Assembly (NCBI GenBank): GCA_030157785.1
Contig: JAOAUC010000019.1
Coordinates: forward strand, 17,108 to 81,107
DNA length: 64,000 nt
From: Zoogloea oleivorans
Lineage (GTDB): Bacteria; Pseudomonadota; Gammaproteobacteria; Burkholderiales; Rhodocyclaceae
Reading direction: 5' to 3'
Part shown: in pieces, positions 19,738 to 30,388 of the stretch
Position numbering within the stretch: position 1 is the stretch's first letter
Layout of the letters: each line of letters opens with the position of its first letter
The notes under the pieces: model-generated
What the model saw: only the letters and a program-made list of their open reading frames with translations
Database searches by the model: none
What the model was told of the DNA's origin: nothing
Translations under genes and position numbers: made by a program

Positions 19738-20967
19738 TCAGAAATTACGTTCGAACCAAGAACGCATTCTCGAAAAAACCTGCCCCACATTCCGCGTCTG
19801 ACGGGCCTGCAGGCCGCGCCGCTTCTGGGCGGCACCTTCCATGACAAGACCCATCGCATTGGCGTAGCGCGGCTCGCACACCACGCCCGCAATGGCCCCG
19901 GAATACTTCGGATAGCCGATGCGCACAGGCATGTGAAACACTTCTTCACCCAGCTCGACCATGCCCTGCATCACGGCCGCACCGCCGGCCAGCACAATGC
20001 CGGAGGACAGCAGCTCTTCGTAGCCGCTGCGACGCAGTTCAGCCTGGACCAATTCATACAGTTCGCACACCCGCGGCTCGATCACGTCGGCCAGCGCCTG
20101 ACGGGAGAGCTTGCGCGGCGGACGGTCGCCAACGCCGGGCACTTCGATCATTTCGGACGCATCGGCCAGCGTGTGCATGGCCACACCGTGACGGATCTTG
20201 ATCTCCTCGGCCTCGGCGGTCGGAGTGCGCAAGGCCATCGCTATGTCGTTGGTGATCTGGTCGCCGGCGATTGGAATCACCGCGGTATGGCGGATCGCGC
20301 CCTGGGTGAACACGGCCAGGTCGGTAGTGCCGCCGCCGATATCCACCAGGCACACGCCCAGCTCCTTCTCGTCCTCGGACAGCGTCGCATAACTGGAGGC
20401 CAGCGGCTGCAAGACCAAATCGAGCACTTCGAGGCCGCAACGGCGAACACACTTGACGATGTTCTGGGCGGCGGAAACGGCGCCGGTGACGATATGCACC
20501 TTCACCTCGAGCCGCACGCCACTCATGCCGATCGGCTCACGCACGCCGTCCTGGCCGTCGATGATGAATTCCTGGGTCAGGATGTGCAGGATCTGCTGAT
20601 CGGCCGGCAGGGGCATCGCCCGGGCGGTTTCAATGACCCGCTCCACGTCGAGGGGCGAGACTTCCTTGTCCTTGATCGCCACCATGCCGTTGGAGTTGAA
20701 ACTGCGGATGTGGCTGCCGGCGATGCCCGTGTAGACATCGCGAATCTTGCAGTCGGCCATCAGCTCGACTTCCTGGATCACCCGGGAAATGGCGTCCACG
20801 GTGGCCTCGATATTGACGACCACCCCTTTCTTCAGGCCCGAAGAGGGCTGGGTGCCGAGGCCCACCACATCCATGCGGCCGTCCGGCTTGAGCTCGGCCA
20901 CCACGCAGGTGATCTTGGAGGTGCCGATGTCGAGGCCGACGATCAGTTCCTTGTACTCTTTGCTCAT
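19738..20967 (-). CDS. ftsA: Cell division protein FtsA
   Basis: A 409-residue actin-like membrane tether for FtsZ. Actin-fold phosphate-binding motifs are visible: GLDIGTSKITC near residue 11, VDIGGGTTDLAVF near 208 and GIVLAGGAAVM near 340. The C-terminal amphipathic membrane-targeting helix is present (QVFSRMRSWFERNF). The ATG overlaps the ftsQ stop by 4 bp. Confidence 0.97.
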   Translation of the reverse strand: MSKEYKELIVGLDIGTSKITCVVAELKPDGRMDVVGLGTQPSSGLKKGVVVNIEATVDAISRVIQEVELMADCKIRDVYTGIAGSHIRSFNSNGMVAIKDKEVSPLDVERVIETARAMPLPADQQILHILTQEFIIDGQDGVREPIGMSGVRLEVKVHIVTGAVSAAQNIVKCVRRCGLEVLDLVLQPLASSYATLSEDEKELGVCLVDIGGGTTDLAVFTQGAIRHTAVIPIAGDQITNDIAMALRTPTAEAEEIKIRHGVAMHTLADASEMIEVPGVGDRPPRKLSRQALADVIEPRVCELYELVQAELRRSGYEELLSSGIVLAGGAAVMQGMVELGEEVFHMPVRIGYPKYSGAIAGVVCEPRYANAMGLVMEGAAQKRRGLQARQTRNVGQVFSRMRSWFERNF

Positions 20968-21839
20968 CGCTTCCCTTTGCTTTCTTGCTTGCCTGCCGGC
21001 GCGGCGGGCGCTACCGGACGAAGGGCAAAACCACTGGGGTAGCGGAGATCCACTACCGCCACATTCATGTTCAGTTGCGCCCGCGCCTTGGCGTAATGGC
21101 TGACGAAGCGGGCCAGCCGCTCATCGATGGGCGCCTTGGGCTGGTCGTGGCCGAGCTCGATGGTCATGCCGTCTTCCATCTTGAGCTGCCAGGCTTCCCG
21201 CGCAGACAGGGAGACACCCACCAGTTGCTTGCCCAGCGGGCCGAGCTTGTGCGTGAACTCGTCGAACTTGGAGAGCAGGATTCCCGATGCGCCTTCCGGC
21301 CCGCTGAAAACCGGCATGCGCGCGTTGCTGGCTGCAGTGAAGACTTCGCCGTAGCGGTTCACCAGACGCATGTCGCCGGTTTCGCCAACCCGCCAGTAGG
21401 CCGAGGCCACGTGCTCTTCGAGGCGCACTTCGATACCGCCCGGCCAGCGCCGGCGCACATCGGCGCGGCGCACCCACGGCAGCTTTTCGAAAGCGCCGCG
21501 AACATCATCCAGATCCACTGTGAAAAAATTGCCGCGCAACGACGAGCGCGCCGCGTATTCCAGCTGGGCGGTGGTCACCTGCGCCAGCGGCGTTGTAACC
21601 ACCACTTCCCGCAGGGGATACACCGGCAGACGGGATACCGACGCCACCGCCGCATAACCGAGCCCGGCGGCACCGACCACCATCAGGGTGTCGGCGATCA
21701 GATTGAGGAGCTGGGGACGATCCCACAGCCCGTTGCCAGCCCCGTCCCGCACCGGACGCGCGCCGCGCGCACGCTTCCCGCCGCCGGCTTTGGTGCCGAC
21801 TTCGGGCGGAACGTTGGAGGTGCTGCGCTGATCAGCCAA
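20964..21839 (-). CDS. ftsQ: Cell division protein FtsQ
   Basis: A 291-residue bitopic divisome protein. It has a cytoplasmic basic N-terminus, a membrane helix at about 43-66 and a periplasmic POTRA domain ([21 protein letters not shown]...[20 protein letters not shown]) followed by the beta domain. The start is a TTG with GGAG 6 nt upstream; no ATG or GTG fits before the membrane helix. It overlaps ddl by 8 bp and ftsA by 4 bp, so translation is coupled across the three genes. Confidence 0.94.
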   Translation of the reverse strand: MADQRSTSNVPPEVGTKAGGGKRARGARPVRDGAGNGLWDRPQLLNLIADTLMVVGAAGLGYAAVASVSRLPVYPLREVVVTTPLAQVTTAQLEYAARSSLRGNFFTVDLDDVRGAFEKLPWVRRADVRRRWPGGIEVRLEEHVASAYWRVGETGDMRLVNRYGEVFTAASNARMPVFSGPEGASGILLSKFDEFTHKLGPLGKQLVGVSLSAREAWQLKMEDGMTIELGHDQPKAPIDERLARFVSHYAKARAQLNMNVAVVDLRYPSGFALRPVAPAAPAGKQESKGKR

Positions 21840-22746
21840 GGCGCGCTCCAGCCAGGATTTGCAGGCACAGCTCTTCGAAGGACAGCCCGGACACCCGGGC
21901 CGACATGGGCACCAGGGAGTGGTTGGTCATGCCCGGCGCAGTATTGATTTCCAGCAGGGTGAAGCTGCCGTCGTCGCGCAGAATCAGGTCGGCACGCCCC
22001 CAGCCACGGCAGCCGAGTACCTTGGCACTGCGCACGATGGCCGCCTGGATATCCTTCTCCAGGGCCTCCGGCAGACCGCTCGGACAGAAATACTGGGTGT
22101 CGTCGGTGAAATACTTGTTCTGGTAATCGTAGTTGCCACCCGGCGCGACGATGCGCACCAGCGGCAGCGCCCGCTCGCCCAGGAAAGGCGCGGTCAGCTC
22201 CTGACCGGTGACAAACTCTTCGGCCAGCACCAGCGAATCGAACTTGGCGGCCAGCTCCCAGGCGCCCTTCAGCTGGCTAGCTTCGGTCACCTTGGTGGCG
22301 CCCATGCTGGAGCCTTCATGCACCGGCTTGACGAAGATCGGCAGGCCCAGATCGGCCACCACGGCTTCCCAGTCGGTATTGGCATCGAGAATCGCGAAGC
22401 GCGGCGTGGGCAGGCCGGAGGCCATCCACACCAGCTTGGTCCGCCACTTGTCCATGGCAATGGCGGAGGCCATCACACCACTGCCGGTGTAGGGAATACC
22501 CATCAGCTCAAGGGCCCCCTGAACAGTGCCATCCTCGCCGCCGCGGCCATGCAGCGCAATGAAGGCGCGGTCGTAACCCTGCTCCTTGAGGATGTGCAGA
22601 TCGGTCTCGGCCGGGTCAAAGGCGTGGGCATCCACGCCAGCCGCCTGCAGCGCAGCCAGCACTGCACCGCCCGACATCAGGGAAATCTCGCGCTCGGCGG
22701 AAGTTCCACCCAGCAACACCGCCACTTTTCCGAATTGACTGCTCAC
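21832..22746 (-). CDS. ddl: D-alanine--D-alanine ligase
   Basis: About 304 residues with an ATP-grasp fold, making D-Ala-D-Ala for the peptidoglycan stem peptide. Visible motifs: [19 protein letters not shown] (N-terminal), [16 protein letters not shown] (substrate binding), [13 protein letters not shown] and [17 protein letters not shown] (Mg/ATP site). The GTG at 22746 comes just after the murC stop with GAGG upstream; a GTG at 22764 that overlaps murC is the alternative. Confidence 0.95.
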   Translation of the reverse strand: MSSQFGKVAVLLGGTSAEREISLMSGGAVLAALQAAGVDAHAFDPAETDLHILKEQGYDRAFIALHGRGGEDGTVQGALELMGIPYTGSGVMASAIAMDKWRTKLVWMASGLPTPRFAILDANTDWEAVVADLGLPIFVKPVHEGSSMGATKVTEASQLKGAWELAAKFDSLVLAEEFVTGQELTAPFLGERALPLVRIVAPGGNYDYQNKYFTDDTQYFCPSGLPEALEKDIQAAIVRSAKVLGCRGWGRADLILRDDGSFTLLEINTAPGMTNHSLVPMSARVSGLSFEELCLQILAGARLG

Positions 22747-22750
22747 GTCC

Positions 22751-24145
22751 TTAAACCTCGCCACTCACCAGTTTGCCCGGCACGCCGCCGATACTGCCGG
22801 CACCCATGGTGATCACCACGTCGCCATCCTGCGCCGCGGACAGAATCGCCCCCGGCATGTCTTCGATGTTCTCCACGAACACCGGCTCGATCTTGCCCGC
22901 CACGCGCAGCGCCCGCGCCAGCGAACGGCCATCCGCCGCAACCACGGGCGGCTCGCCGGCGGCATATACCTCGCTCAGCAGCAGCGCATCGACGGTGGAC
23001 AGAACCTTTACGAAATCTTCGAAACAATCCCGCGTGCGGGTGTAGCGGTGGGGCTGGAAGGCCAGCACTAGGCGCTTGTCGGGGAAGGCTCCGCGCGCAG
23101 CGGCGATGGTGGCTGCCATTTCAACGGGGTGATGGCCGTAGTCATCGACGATGGTGGCAGTGCCGCCGTTCGGCAACGCCACTTCGCCATAACGCTGGAA
23201 GCGCCGGCCAACGCCCTTGAACTCGGCCAGGGCCTTGATGATGGCTTCGTCGGAGACGCCCACTTCGGTCGCCACGGCAATCGCCGCCAGCGCATTGAGC
23301 ACGTTGTGGCGGCCCGGCAGGTTGAGCACCACCGAGATGCGGCTGGTGGTGCCATTGACGCGCACCACGTCGAAGGTCATCTTGCCGTCGGCCGCATGGA
23401 TGTTCTCGGCACGCACGTTGGCGGATTCGGAAAAACCGTAACGAACGATCTGCTTGGACACCAGCGGCATGATCGAGCGCACGTGCTTGTCGTCGTCGCA
23501 CAGCACGGCAACACCGTAGAACGGCAAGTGCTGCAGGAAATCGACGAAGGACTGCTTGAGCCGCGCGAAATCGTGGCCGTAGGTTTCCATGTGATCGGCG
23601 TCGATGTTGGTGACCACCGAAATGACCGGGGTCAGCAACAGGAAGGACGCATCGGACTCGTCGGCTTCGGCCACCAGGAAGTCACCCTTGCCGAGCCGCG
23701 CGTTGGCGCCGGCGGCGTTGAGCTTGCCGCCGATCACGAAGGTCGGATCAAGCCCGCCCTCGGCGAGGATGCTCGCCGCCAGGGACGTGGTGGTGGTCTT
23801 GCCGTGGGTGCCGGCGATGGCGATGCCCTGCTTGAGGCGCATCAGTTCGGCCAGCATCTGGGCGCGGGGCACCACCGGGATGCCACGGGCACGGGCGGCG
23901 ATCACTTCCGGGTTGTCGCCCTTGACGGCCGTGGAGGTCACCACGGCATCGGCGTCGGCCACGTTTTCGGCACCATGGCCCTGGATTACGCGGGCACCAA
24001 GCGCCTTGAGGCGGCGGGTGGCGACGTTGTCACCCAGATCGGAGCCACTGACTTCGTAGCCGAGGTTGAGCAGCACTTCGGCGATACCGCTCATGCCGGC
24101 ACCGCCAATGCCAACAAAGTGAATACTTTTGACTTTATGTTTCAC
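22751..24145 (-). CDS. murC: UDP-N-acetylmuramate--L-alanine ligase MurC
   Basis: A 464-residue Mur ligase that adds the first amino acid to UDP-MurNAc. The GTG start gives the conserved N-terminus [20 protein letters not shown]; the open frame continues far upstream as an antiparallel shadow of murG. ATP site [14 protein letters not shown], central DADHMETYG and C-terminal FQPHRYTRT segments are all present. It follows murG after 20 bp. murB, often next to murC, is not present here. Confidence 0.96.
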   Translation of the reverse strand: MKHKVKSIHFVGIGGAGMSGIAEVLLNLGYEVSGSDLGDNVATRRLKALGARVIQGHGAENVADADAVVTSTAVKGDNPEVIAARARGIPVVPRAQMLAELMRLKQGIAIAGTHGKTTTTSLAASILAEGGLDPTFVIGGKLNAAGANARLGKGDFLVAEADESDASFLLLTPVISVVTNIDADHMETYGHDFARLKQSFVDFLQHLPFYGVAVLCDDDKHVRSIMPLVSKQIVRYGFSESANVRAENIHAADGKMTFDVVRVNGTTSRISVVLNLPGRHNVLNALAAIAVATEVGVSDEAIIKALAEFKGVGRRFQRYGEVALPNGGTATIVDDYGHHPVEMAATIAAARGAFPDKRLVLAFQPHRYTRTRDCFEDFVKVLSTVDALLLSEVYAAGEPPVVAADGRSLARALRVAGKIEPVFVENIEDMPGAILSAAQDGDVVITMGAGSIGGVPGKLVSGEV

Positions 24146-24165
24146 GAGTTTTCCAGTTCTGGTCT

Positions 24166-25224
24166 TCAGGCCGCGAGGCCGGCGCATACATCGGCCACCC
24201 GGGCCGTCGCATCCGGCCTGGCACGCCCACGGGCCTTCTCGGCCATGTCCAGCAGACGTGTGCGGTTCATTTCCTGCAGCAGCGTGGCAAGACGCTGTGG
24301 TGTCAGTTCGGTTTGGGGCAGCAGCACGGCGGCGCCAGCATCGGCCAGGAAACGGGCATTGCCGGTTTGATGGTCGTCTACCGCATGAGGGAAAGGCACC
24401 AGCACGCTGGCCACGCCGACCGCTGCCAGCTCGGCCACGGTGAGGGCGCCGGAGCGGCAGATCACCAGATCTGCAGCGCCGTAGCGCTCGGCCATGTCGT
24501 CGATGAAGGGCAGGAGTTCGCCTTCCACGCCAGCCGACTTGTAGGCTGCGCGAAGTGCGTCGATCTGTTTGGTACCGGCCTGGTGGGTGACTTGCGGCCG
24601 CTCGGCGGGGGCAAGCAGCGCCAGCGCCTTGGGCATGGCATCGTTCAGGGCTGCCGCGCCGAGACTGCCGCCCACCACCAACACTTTCAGCGGACCGCTG
24701 CGACCCGCAAAACGCACGGCGGGAGACGCAACGGCGGTGATCTCGGCACGCACCGGATTGCCCGCCCATTCACCCTTTTTCAGCACATTGGGGAAACCGG
24801 TCACCACTTTGTCGGCCACCCGGGCCAGCACCCGGTTGGCGAGGCCGGCAACGGAATTCTGTTCATGCACGACGACCGGGCACCCCACCAGGGCCGCCAT
24901 CATGCCGCCCGGAAAAGTGACGTAGCCGCCCATGCCAAGCACCACATCCGGCTTGACGCGACGGATCTGGCCGAGGGCCTGGGCAAAACCGCGCAGCAGG
25001 TTGAAAGGCAGCAGCACCTTGCGCAGCAAACCCTTGCCGCGCAGCGCCGTGAAGCGCACCCAGGCGACGTCATAGCCACTGGCCGGCACGATGCGGGCCT
25101 CCATCCCGTCCGGGTTACCCATCCACACCACCCGCCAGCCGCGCGCGCGCAGGGCGTCGGCAACGGCCAGGCCGGGGTAGATGTGGCCGCCGGTACCGCC
25201 AGCCATGACCATCAGGGTCGGCAT
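24166..25224 (-). CDS. murG: UDP-GlcNAc:lipid I N-acetylglucosaminyltransferase MurG
   Basis: A 352-residue peripheral membrane glycosyltransferase that converts lipid I to lipid II. Gly-rich loop [17 protein letters not shown] at the N-terminus, [10 protein letters not shown] and [15 protein letters not shown] segments, and the UDP-GlcNAc site [16 protein letters not shown] are all present. The start shares bases with the ftsW stop. Confidence 0.97.
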   Translation of the reverse strand: MPTLMVMAGGTGGHIYPGLAVADALRARGWRVVWMGNPDGMEARIVPASGYDVAWVRFTALRGKGLLRKVLLPFNLLRGFAQALGQIRRVKPDVVLGMGGYVTFPGGMMAALVGCPVVVHEQNSVAGLANRVLARVADKVVTGFPNVLKKGEWAGNPVRAEITAVASPAVRFAGRSGPLKVLVVGGSLGAAALNDAMPKALALLAPAERPQVTHQAGTKQIDALRAAYKSAGVEGELLPFIDDMAERYGAADLVICRSGALTVAELAAVGVASVLVPFPHAVDDHQTGNARFLADAGAAVLLPQTELTPQRLATLLQEMNRTRLLDMAEKARGRARPDATARVADVCAGLAA

Positions 25225-26459
25225 CAGGCGTTACCCCCGCGCATGATCTGCCGGTTTTCCCAGTCGATCCGCAGCAGAATGGCGATGGCCACACAGTTGG
25301 CCAGAATGCCCGAACCGCCAAAGCTCATCAGCGGCAGGGTGAGGCCCTTGGTGGGCAGCAGACCCATGTTCACGCCCATGTTGATGAAAGACTGCACGCC
25401 AATCCAGATGCCGATGCCCTGGGCGACCAGCGCCGCGTAGGTGCGCTCAAGCGTCACGGCCTGCTTGCCGATGGAGAAGGCACGCTGGATGAGAATCGCG
25501 AACAGCACCACCACGGTAAACACACCGGCAAAACCCAACTCTTCGGCAATCACGGCCAGCAGGAAGTCGGTATGAGCTTCCGGCAGATAGAACAGCTTTT
25601 CGATGCTCCCGCCCAGGCCGACGCCAAACCACTCGCCCCGCCCGAAGGCGATCAGCGCATGGGACAGCTGGTAGCCCTTGCCGTAGGCGTCCTGCCAGGG
25701 GTCCATGAAACCGAGGATGCGCTGGCGGCGGTATTCGGAGAAGGTGATCAGCAGCACGAAGCCGATCGTCGCAACAATGGCCAGCAGGGCAAACAGGCGC
25801 ACGTTGATGCCGCCGAGGAAGAGCACCCCGAAGGCGATGGCGGTGATGACCACGAAGGCGCCGAAGTCCGGCTCCTTGAGCAGCAGGAAGCCAACGAACA
25901 GGATGACGCCGGCCATCGGCAGGAAGCCCTGCTTGAAGCTGCCCATCAACGGCAGCTTGCGGGCGGTGTAGTCGGCGGCATAAAGGGCCGCGAAGAGCTT
26001 CATCAGCTCGGAAGGCTGCAGGTTGACCACGCCCAGGGGCAACCAGCGACGTGCGCCATTGACATCACGGCCCACGTGAGGGATCAGCACGATGAGGAGC
26101 AGCACCACGCCGGCGATGAACAGCCAAGGGGCCATCTCCTGCCAGGCGCGCATGGGAATCTGGAACACCACCACCCCGGCAATCAGTCCGATGGCCAGGA
26201 AAACAGCGTGACGCACCAGAAAGTAGGCCGGCTGGTGCCCGAACATGCGGCTGCCTTCGGCTGTGGCGATGGAGGCCGAAAAGACCATCACCAAGCCAAG
26301 CAGCAGCAAGGCTGCCGCAGACCAGAGCAAAGCCGGATCGAGCTCCCGCTGCTGGCCGAGGGGGCGCATCAGGCGGCTGACCGCGCGGCTTGCCACCGGT
26401 GCGGCCACATCGCCGGCATGGCGGGCAAAAAAACCGGTCAGACTGGCAACGAGCTTCAT
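25224..26459 (-). CDS. ftsW: Septal peptidoglycan polymerase FtsW (SEDS family)
   Basis: A 411-residue polytopic membrane glycosyltransferase that works with FtsI at the septum. About ten membrane helices are visible. SEDS motifs include [27 protein letters not shown] and the C-terminal [20 protein letters not shown]. It overlaps murD by 4 bp and murG by a few bases. Confidence 0.96.
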   Translation of the reverse strand: MKLVASLTGFFARHAGDVAAPVASRAVSRLMRPLGQQRELDPALLWSAAALLLLGLVMVFSASIATAEGSRMFGHQPAYFLVRHAVFLAIGLIAGVVVFQIPMRAWQEMAPWLFIAGVVLLLIVLIPHVGRDVNGARRWLPLGVVNLQPSELMKLFAALYAADYTARKLPLMGSFKQGFLPMAGVILFVGFLLLKEPDFGAFVVITAIAFGVLFLGGINVRLFALLAIVATIGFVLLITFSEYRRQRILGFMDPWQDAYGKGYQLSHALIAFGRGEWFGVGLGGSIEKLFYLPEAHTDFLLAVIAEELGFAGVFTVVVLFAILIQRAFSIGKQAVTLERTYAALVAQGIGIWIGVQSFINMGVNMGLLPTKGLTLPLMSFGGSGILANCVAIAILLRIDWENRQIMRGGNA

Positions 26460-27856
26460 GCTGCGCTCACTTCCGGCAGACGCTTCACCGCATCGATGAA
26501 CACCTGCGCGCGGTGCGCGTAGTTGCGGAACATGTCGAGACTGGCGCAGGCCGGCGACAGCAGCACCACGTCGCCCGCTGCGGCACGGAGGTTGGCTTCA
26601 AGCACCGCCGCATCCATGTCGACCGCGTGGATCAGCGGAACGCCGCAGCCGGTAACAGCCGCCTCGATGGCCCGCGCATCGCGGCCGATCAAGACCACAG
26701 CACGGGCATAGCGGGCGAACGCTTCTTTCAGCGGAGAGAAATCCTGCCCCTTGCCGTCACCGCCGACGATCAGCACCACCTTGCGGCGCAGGCCTTCCAG
26801 TGCGGCGACGGTGGCACCCACGTTGGTGCCCTTCGAATCGTCGTAGTAGATGACGCCATCAGCACGCTCGGCAACCTTCTCGACCCGGTGCGGCAGACCG
26901 CGGAAGGCCTTCAGCGCCTCCAGCAGCGGCGCACGCGGCAAGCCGGCGGCTTCGCACAGGGCCAGAGCAGCCAGCGCGTTGGCCACGTTGTGGCTGCCCG
27001 CCAGCTGCATGTGTGCACGGTTGAGGAGTTTTTCGCTGCCACGCACCAGCCATTCGCCGCCGTCGGCATGCAGCACGCCGAAATCGTCGGCACCTGCCGG
27101 CACATCAACGCCAAAGCTCAGCACCTGGCGGCCCGGCACCGCCATGGCCTTTACACGGGCATCTTCACGATTCAACACCTGCACACCCGAACCCTGGAAA
27201 ACCGCGGCCTTGGTGGCTGCGTAATCGTCCAGATCGGTGTAACGATCAAGGTGATCGTCGGTGACATTGAGGACGGTGGCGGAGATGGCATCCAGCGCGG
27301 GGCGAGTCTCCAGCTGAAAACTGGAAAGCTCGAGCACCCACACCTGCGGCAGCGCCTGGCCGGCATCCAGCCGTTCCATCAGCACGTCCAGCGCGGCCGG
27401 GCTGATGTTGCCGGCAACCACACCATCAAGGCCCGTAGCACGAACCATCTCGCCGGCCAGCGTCGTGGTCGTCGTCTTGCCATTGGTGCCGGTGATGGCA
27501 ATGATTCTGGTCTCGACACCCGACGCCTTCAGGGCCTCGGCAAGCAGATCCATCTCGCCGACAAGCGGGATGCCTCGTTCCTTCGCAACCTGCACCAGCG
27601 GCTGGCGGGGGTCGAGCCCGGGGCTGATCGCAATGCGATCGACACCGTCGAGCAGCGCGGCAGAGAACGGGCCAGTGACGATTTCGGCAGCCGGCGCATT
27701 GGCGCGCAGGCGATCCACGCCCGGCGGCGTCTCGCGCGAATCGGCCACCCGCAAGGCCACGCCCTGGCGAGCCAGCCAGCGGGCCATGGCCAAGCCGGAC
27801 TCACCGAGCCCGAGAACCAGCGTCAGGGAGGACTTGAAGGGCTCAATGCTCGCCAT
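26456..27856 (-). CDS. murD: UDP-N-acetylmuramoyl-L-alanine--D-glutamate ligase MurD
   Basis: A 466-residue Mur ligase adding D-Glu. N-terminal Rossmann-like segment [22 protein letters not shown] site [26 protein letters not shown] and the C-terminal [22 protein letters not shown] (typical MurD ending) are present. ATG start; 6 bp downstream of mraY. Confidence 0.96.
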   Translation of the reverse strand: MASIEPFKSSLTLVLGLGESGLAMARWLARQGVALRVADSRETPPGVDRLRANAPAAEIVTGPFSAALLDGVDRIAISPGLDPRQPLVQVAKERGIPLVGEMDLLAEALKASGVETRIIAITGTNGKTTTTTLAGEMVRATGLDGVVAGNISPAALDVLMERLDAGQALPQVWVLELSSFQLETRPALDAISATVLNVTDDHLDRYTDLDDYAATKAAVFQGSGVQVLNREDARVKAMAVPGRQVLSFGVDVPAGADDFGVLHADGGEWLVRGSEKLLNRAHMQLAGSHNVANALAALALCEAAGLPRAPLLEALKAFRGLPHRVEKVAERADGVIYYDDSKGTNVGATVAALEGLRRKVVLIVGGDGKGQDFSPLKEAFARYARAVVLIGRDARAIEAAVTGCGVPLIHAVDMDAAVLEANLRAAAGDVVLLSPACASLDMFRNYAHRAQVFIDAVKRLPEVSAA

Positions 27857-27862
27857 ACCCGT

Positions 27863-28951
27863 TCACCGCAGCTTGAGGGTAGACAGCCCGAACAGCACGA
27901 GCATGATGGTGATGATCCAGAAGCGAACGACCACCTGGGTTTCCTTCCAGCCGCCCAGTTCATAGTGATGGTGCAGTGGCGCCATGCGGAAGATGCGCTT
28001 GCCGCCGGTGTACTTGAAGTACAGCACCTGGACCATCACCGACAGGGCTTCGGCCACAAACAGGCCGCCCATGATGAAAAGCACGATTTCCTGGCGGACG
28101 ATCACCGCGATGGTCCCCATCGCCGCGCCGAGGGCCAGCGCGCCCACGTCGCCCATGAAGACTTCTGCCGGGTAGGCGTTGAACCACAGAAAGCCGAGAC
28201 CTGCGCCGGCAATCGCCCCGCAAATCACCGCCAGCTCGCCTGCGCCCTGAATGTAGGGCACGCCGAGATACTTGGAGAAACCCACGTGACCCGCCACGTA
28301 GGCGAAGATCGCCAGCGCTGCACTGACCATCACGGTCGGCATGATCGCCAAGCCGTCGAGGCCGTCGGTGAGGTTCACCGAGTGGCTGGTGCCGTTGATG
28401 ACGAAGTAGCTCAGGATGATGAAACCGATCACGCCCAGCGGATAGCTCACCGCCTTGAAGAAGGGCACGATCAGTTCGAGCTGGGCCGGGAGCGTGGCCG
28501 TGAGCCCGAGGAAACTTGCCGCGGCAAGGGCAATCGCCGAGGTCCAGAAATACTTCCAGCGGCTCGCCAGCCCCTTCGGGTCGCGGTACACCACTTTCTT
28601 CCAGTCATCGACCCAGCCGACCACACCAAAACCGAGGGTGACAAAGAGCACCACCCACACGTACTTGTTGCGCAGATCGCCCCACAGCAGGGTGGTGACG
28701 GAAATCGAGATGAGGATCAGCACGCCGCCCATGGTCGGGGTGCCCGCCTTGGTGAGGTGCGACTTGGGGCCGTCGTCGCGCACGGCCTGACCGATTTTCT
28801 TGGCGGCCAGCCAGCGGATCACGAGGGGCCCGAAAACCAGCGAAAGGACGAGCGCCGTACCCGCCGCCAGCATGGTGCGCAGCGTGATGTAACCGAACAC
28901 GTTGAAGAAACGCGCATCCTTGCCGAGCCACAGGGCCAGTTCAAGCAGCAT
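27863..28951 (-). CDS. mraY: Phospho-MurNAc-pentapeptide translocase MraY
   Basis: A 362-residue polytopic enzyme that makes lipid I on undecaprenyl phosphate. Catalytic Asp motifs are visible in [10 protein letters not shown] and [10 protein letters not shown], and the HHH motif in [14 protein letters not shown] near the C-terminus. About ten membrane helices. Starts with ATG, 60 bp after murF. Confidence 0.97.
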   Translation of the reverse strand: MLLELALWLGKDARFFNVFGYITLRTMLAAGTALVLSLVFGPLVIRWLAAKKIGQAVRDDGPKSHLTKAGTPTMGGVLILISISVTTLLWGDLRNKYVWVVLFVTLGFGVVGWVDDWKKVVYRDPKGLASRWKYFWTSAIALAAASFLGLTATLPAQLELIVPFFKAVSYPLGVIGFIILSYFVINGTSHSVNLTDGLDGLAIMPTVMVSAALAIFAYVAGHVGFSKYLGVPYIQGAGELAVICGAIAGAGLGFLWFNAYPAEVFMGDVGALALGAAMGTIAVIVRQEIVLFIMGGLFVAEALSVMVQVLYFKYTGGKRIFRMAPLHHHYELGGWKETQVVVRFWIITIMLVLFGLSTLKLR

Positions 28952-29011
28952 GACGTCGCCCCCGAATCGTTACGGAAGAAACTGCACTCATTCCTGCACT
29001 ACAAAAACTCA

Positions 29012-30388
29012 TCAAACCTTCTCCGCGAGGGCGTCGACGACCCGTTCCATCTTCATGAAACGCGAGCCCTTGACGAGCACCACCGTGTTTTCGTTCAGTT
29101 CCGCCTTCACCGCCGCGACGAGATCGTCGAGCCGGGTGAAGTGGTAACCCCCTTCGCCGAAGTTGCGCGCGGCAACCTCGCTCATTTCACCCAGCCCGAA
29201 CAGAAAATCGACGCCCTCGCTCTTCGCGTAGCCGCCGATCTCGTCGTGGTACTGGAAACTCTGTTCGCCAATCTCCCCCATGTCGCCGATCACCAGGATC
29301 TTGCGGCCAGGAGTGGCTGCCAGCACCGCAATACCGGCGCGCATCGAATCGGGGTTGGCGTTGTAGCTGTCGTCGATGACCACGGCACCGCGGAAACCCT
29401 TGCGCAGGTGCAGGCGACCAGCGGTGCCGGTATAGCCGCCAAGCCCTTCGGCCACAGCTTCCAGCGACATGCCCGCAGCCAGGCAAGCCGCTGCTGCGGC
29501 AAGGGCGTTGCGTACATTGTGCTGGCCCGGCACCTGCAGGCGAAAGCGGGTCTCACCCTCCGGCGCGGTCAATATCACATCGCTGGCAAAGCCGTGGCTC
29601 GTGCATCGGGCGCTCACGTCGGCATCGGCAGTCAGACCGAAAGTCAGCGTCCGGCGACCGGCATTGAGGGCCTTCCAGTAGCCGGCAAAAGCGTCATCGG
29701 CATTGATCACGGCCACACCGTCCGGCGCCAGGCCTTCGTAAATCGCGCCCTTCTCCTGCGCCACCTCGTTCACGCTGCCCATGCCCTGCAGGTGCGCGCG
29801 CTGGGCGTTGTTCACCAGCGCCACGGTCGGTCGGGCCAGCTGGGTGAGATAGCCGATTTCGCCGGGATGATTCATGCCCATCTCGATCACCGCCGAACGA
29901 TGATTGCCGGACATGCGCAGCAGCATCAGCGGCAGGCCGATGTCGTTGTTCAGATTGCCCTTGGTGGCCAGCACTGCCAGATCGGGGTCGAAACCATCCA
30001 GGCGGGCCTGGGCACGCAGGATCGCCGCACACATTTCCTTGACGGTGGTCTTGCCGTTGCTGCCAGTCACGCCGATCAGCGGCAGATCGAAGCGGGTACG
30101 CCAGGCGGCAGCAAGCCTGCCGAGGCCAAGCCGGGTGTCTTCCACCACCAGCAGGGGCAAGGGCACCGGATTGCTGGCGGCCCAACTGCGATCCACCATG
30201 GCCGCCACGGCGCCCTGGGACGCCACGCTGGCGATGAATTCATGGCCGTCGAAACGGTCGCCGCGCAGGGCCACGAAGAGCTGATCGGACTGCACGCTGC
30301 GGGAATCGGTACTGACCGACTGGAAGGAAGCATTGCCGCCCACCGCGGTCCCGTCGGTTGCCAGAGCGGCTTCCTGGAGATCCATCAT
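29012..30388 (-). CDS. murF: UDP-MurNAc-tripeptide--D-alanyl-D-alanine ligase MurF
   Basis: A 458-residue Mur ligase adding the D-Ala-D-Ala made by Ddl. ATP site GVTGSNGKTTVKEM, the MNHPGEIGYLTQLARP segment typical of MurF and VIDDSYNANPDSM are present. The ATG overlaps the murE stop by 4 bp. Confidence 0.96.
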   Translation of the reverse strand: MMDLQEAALATDGTAVGGNASFQSVSTDSRSVQSDQLFVALRGDRFDGHEFIASVASQGAVAAMVDRSWAASNPVPLPLLVVEDTRLGLGRLAAAWRTRFDLPLIGVTGSNGKTTVKEMCAAILRAQARLDGFDPDLAVLATKGNLNNDIGLPLMLLRMSGNHRSAVIEMGMNHPGEIGYLTQLARPTVALVNNAQRAHLQGMGSVNEVAQEKGAIYEGLAPDGVAVINADDAFAGYWKALNAGRRTLTFGLTADADVSARCTSHGFASDVILTAPEGETRFRLQVPGQHNVRNALAAAAACLAAGMSLEAVAEGLGGYTGTAGRLHLRKGFRGAVVIDDSYNANPDSMRAGIAVLAATPGRKILVIGDMGEIGEQSFQYHDEIGGYAKSEGVDFLFGLGEMSEVAARNFGEGGYHFTRLDDLVAAVKAELNENTVVLVKGSRFMKMERVVDALAEKV

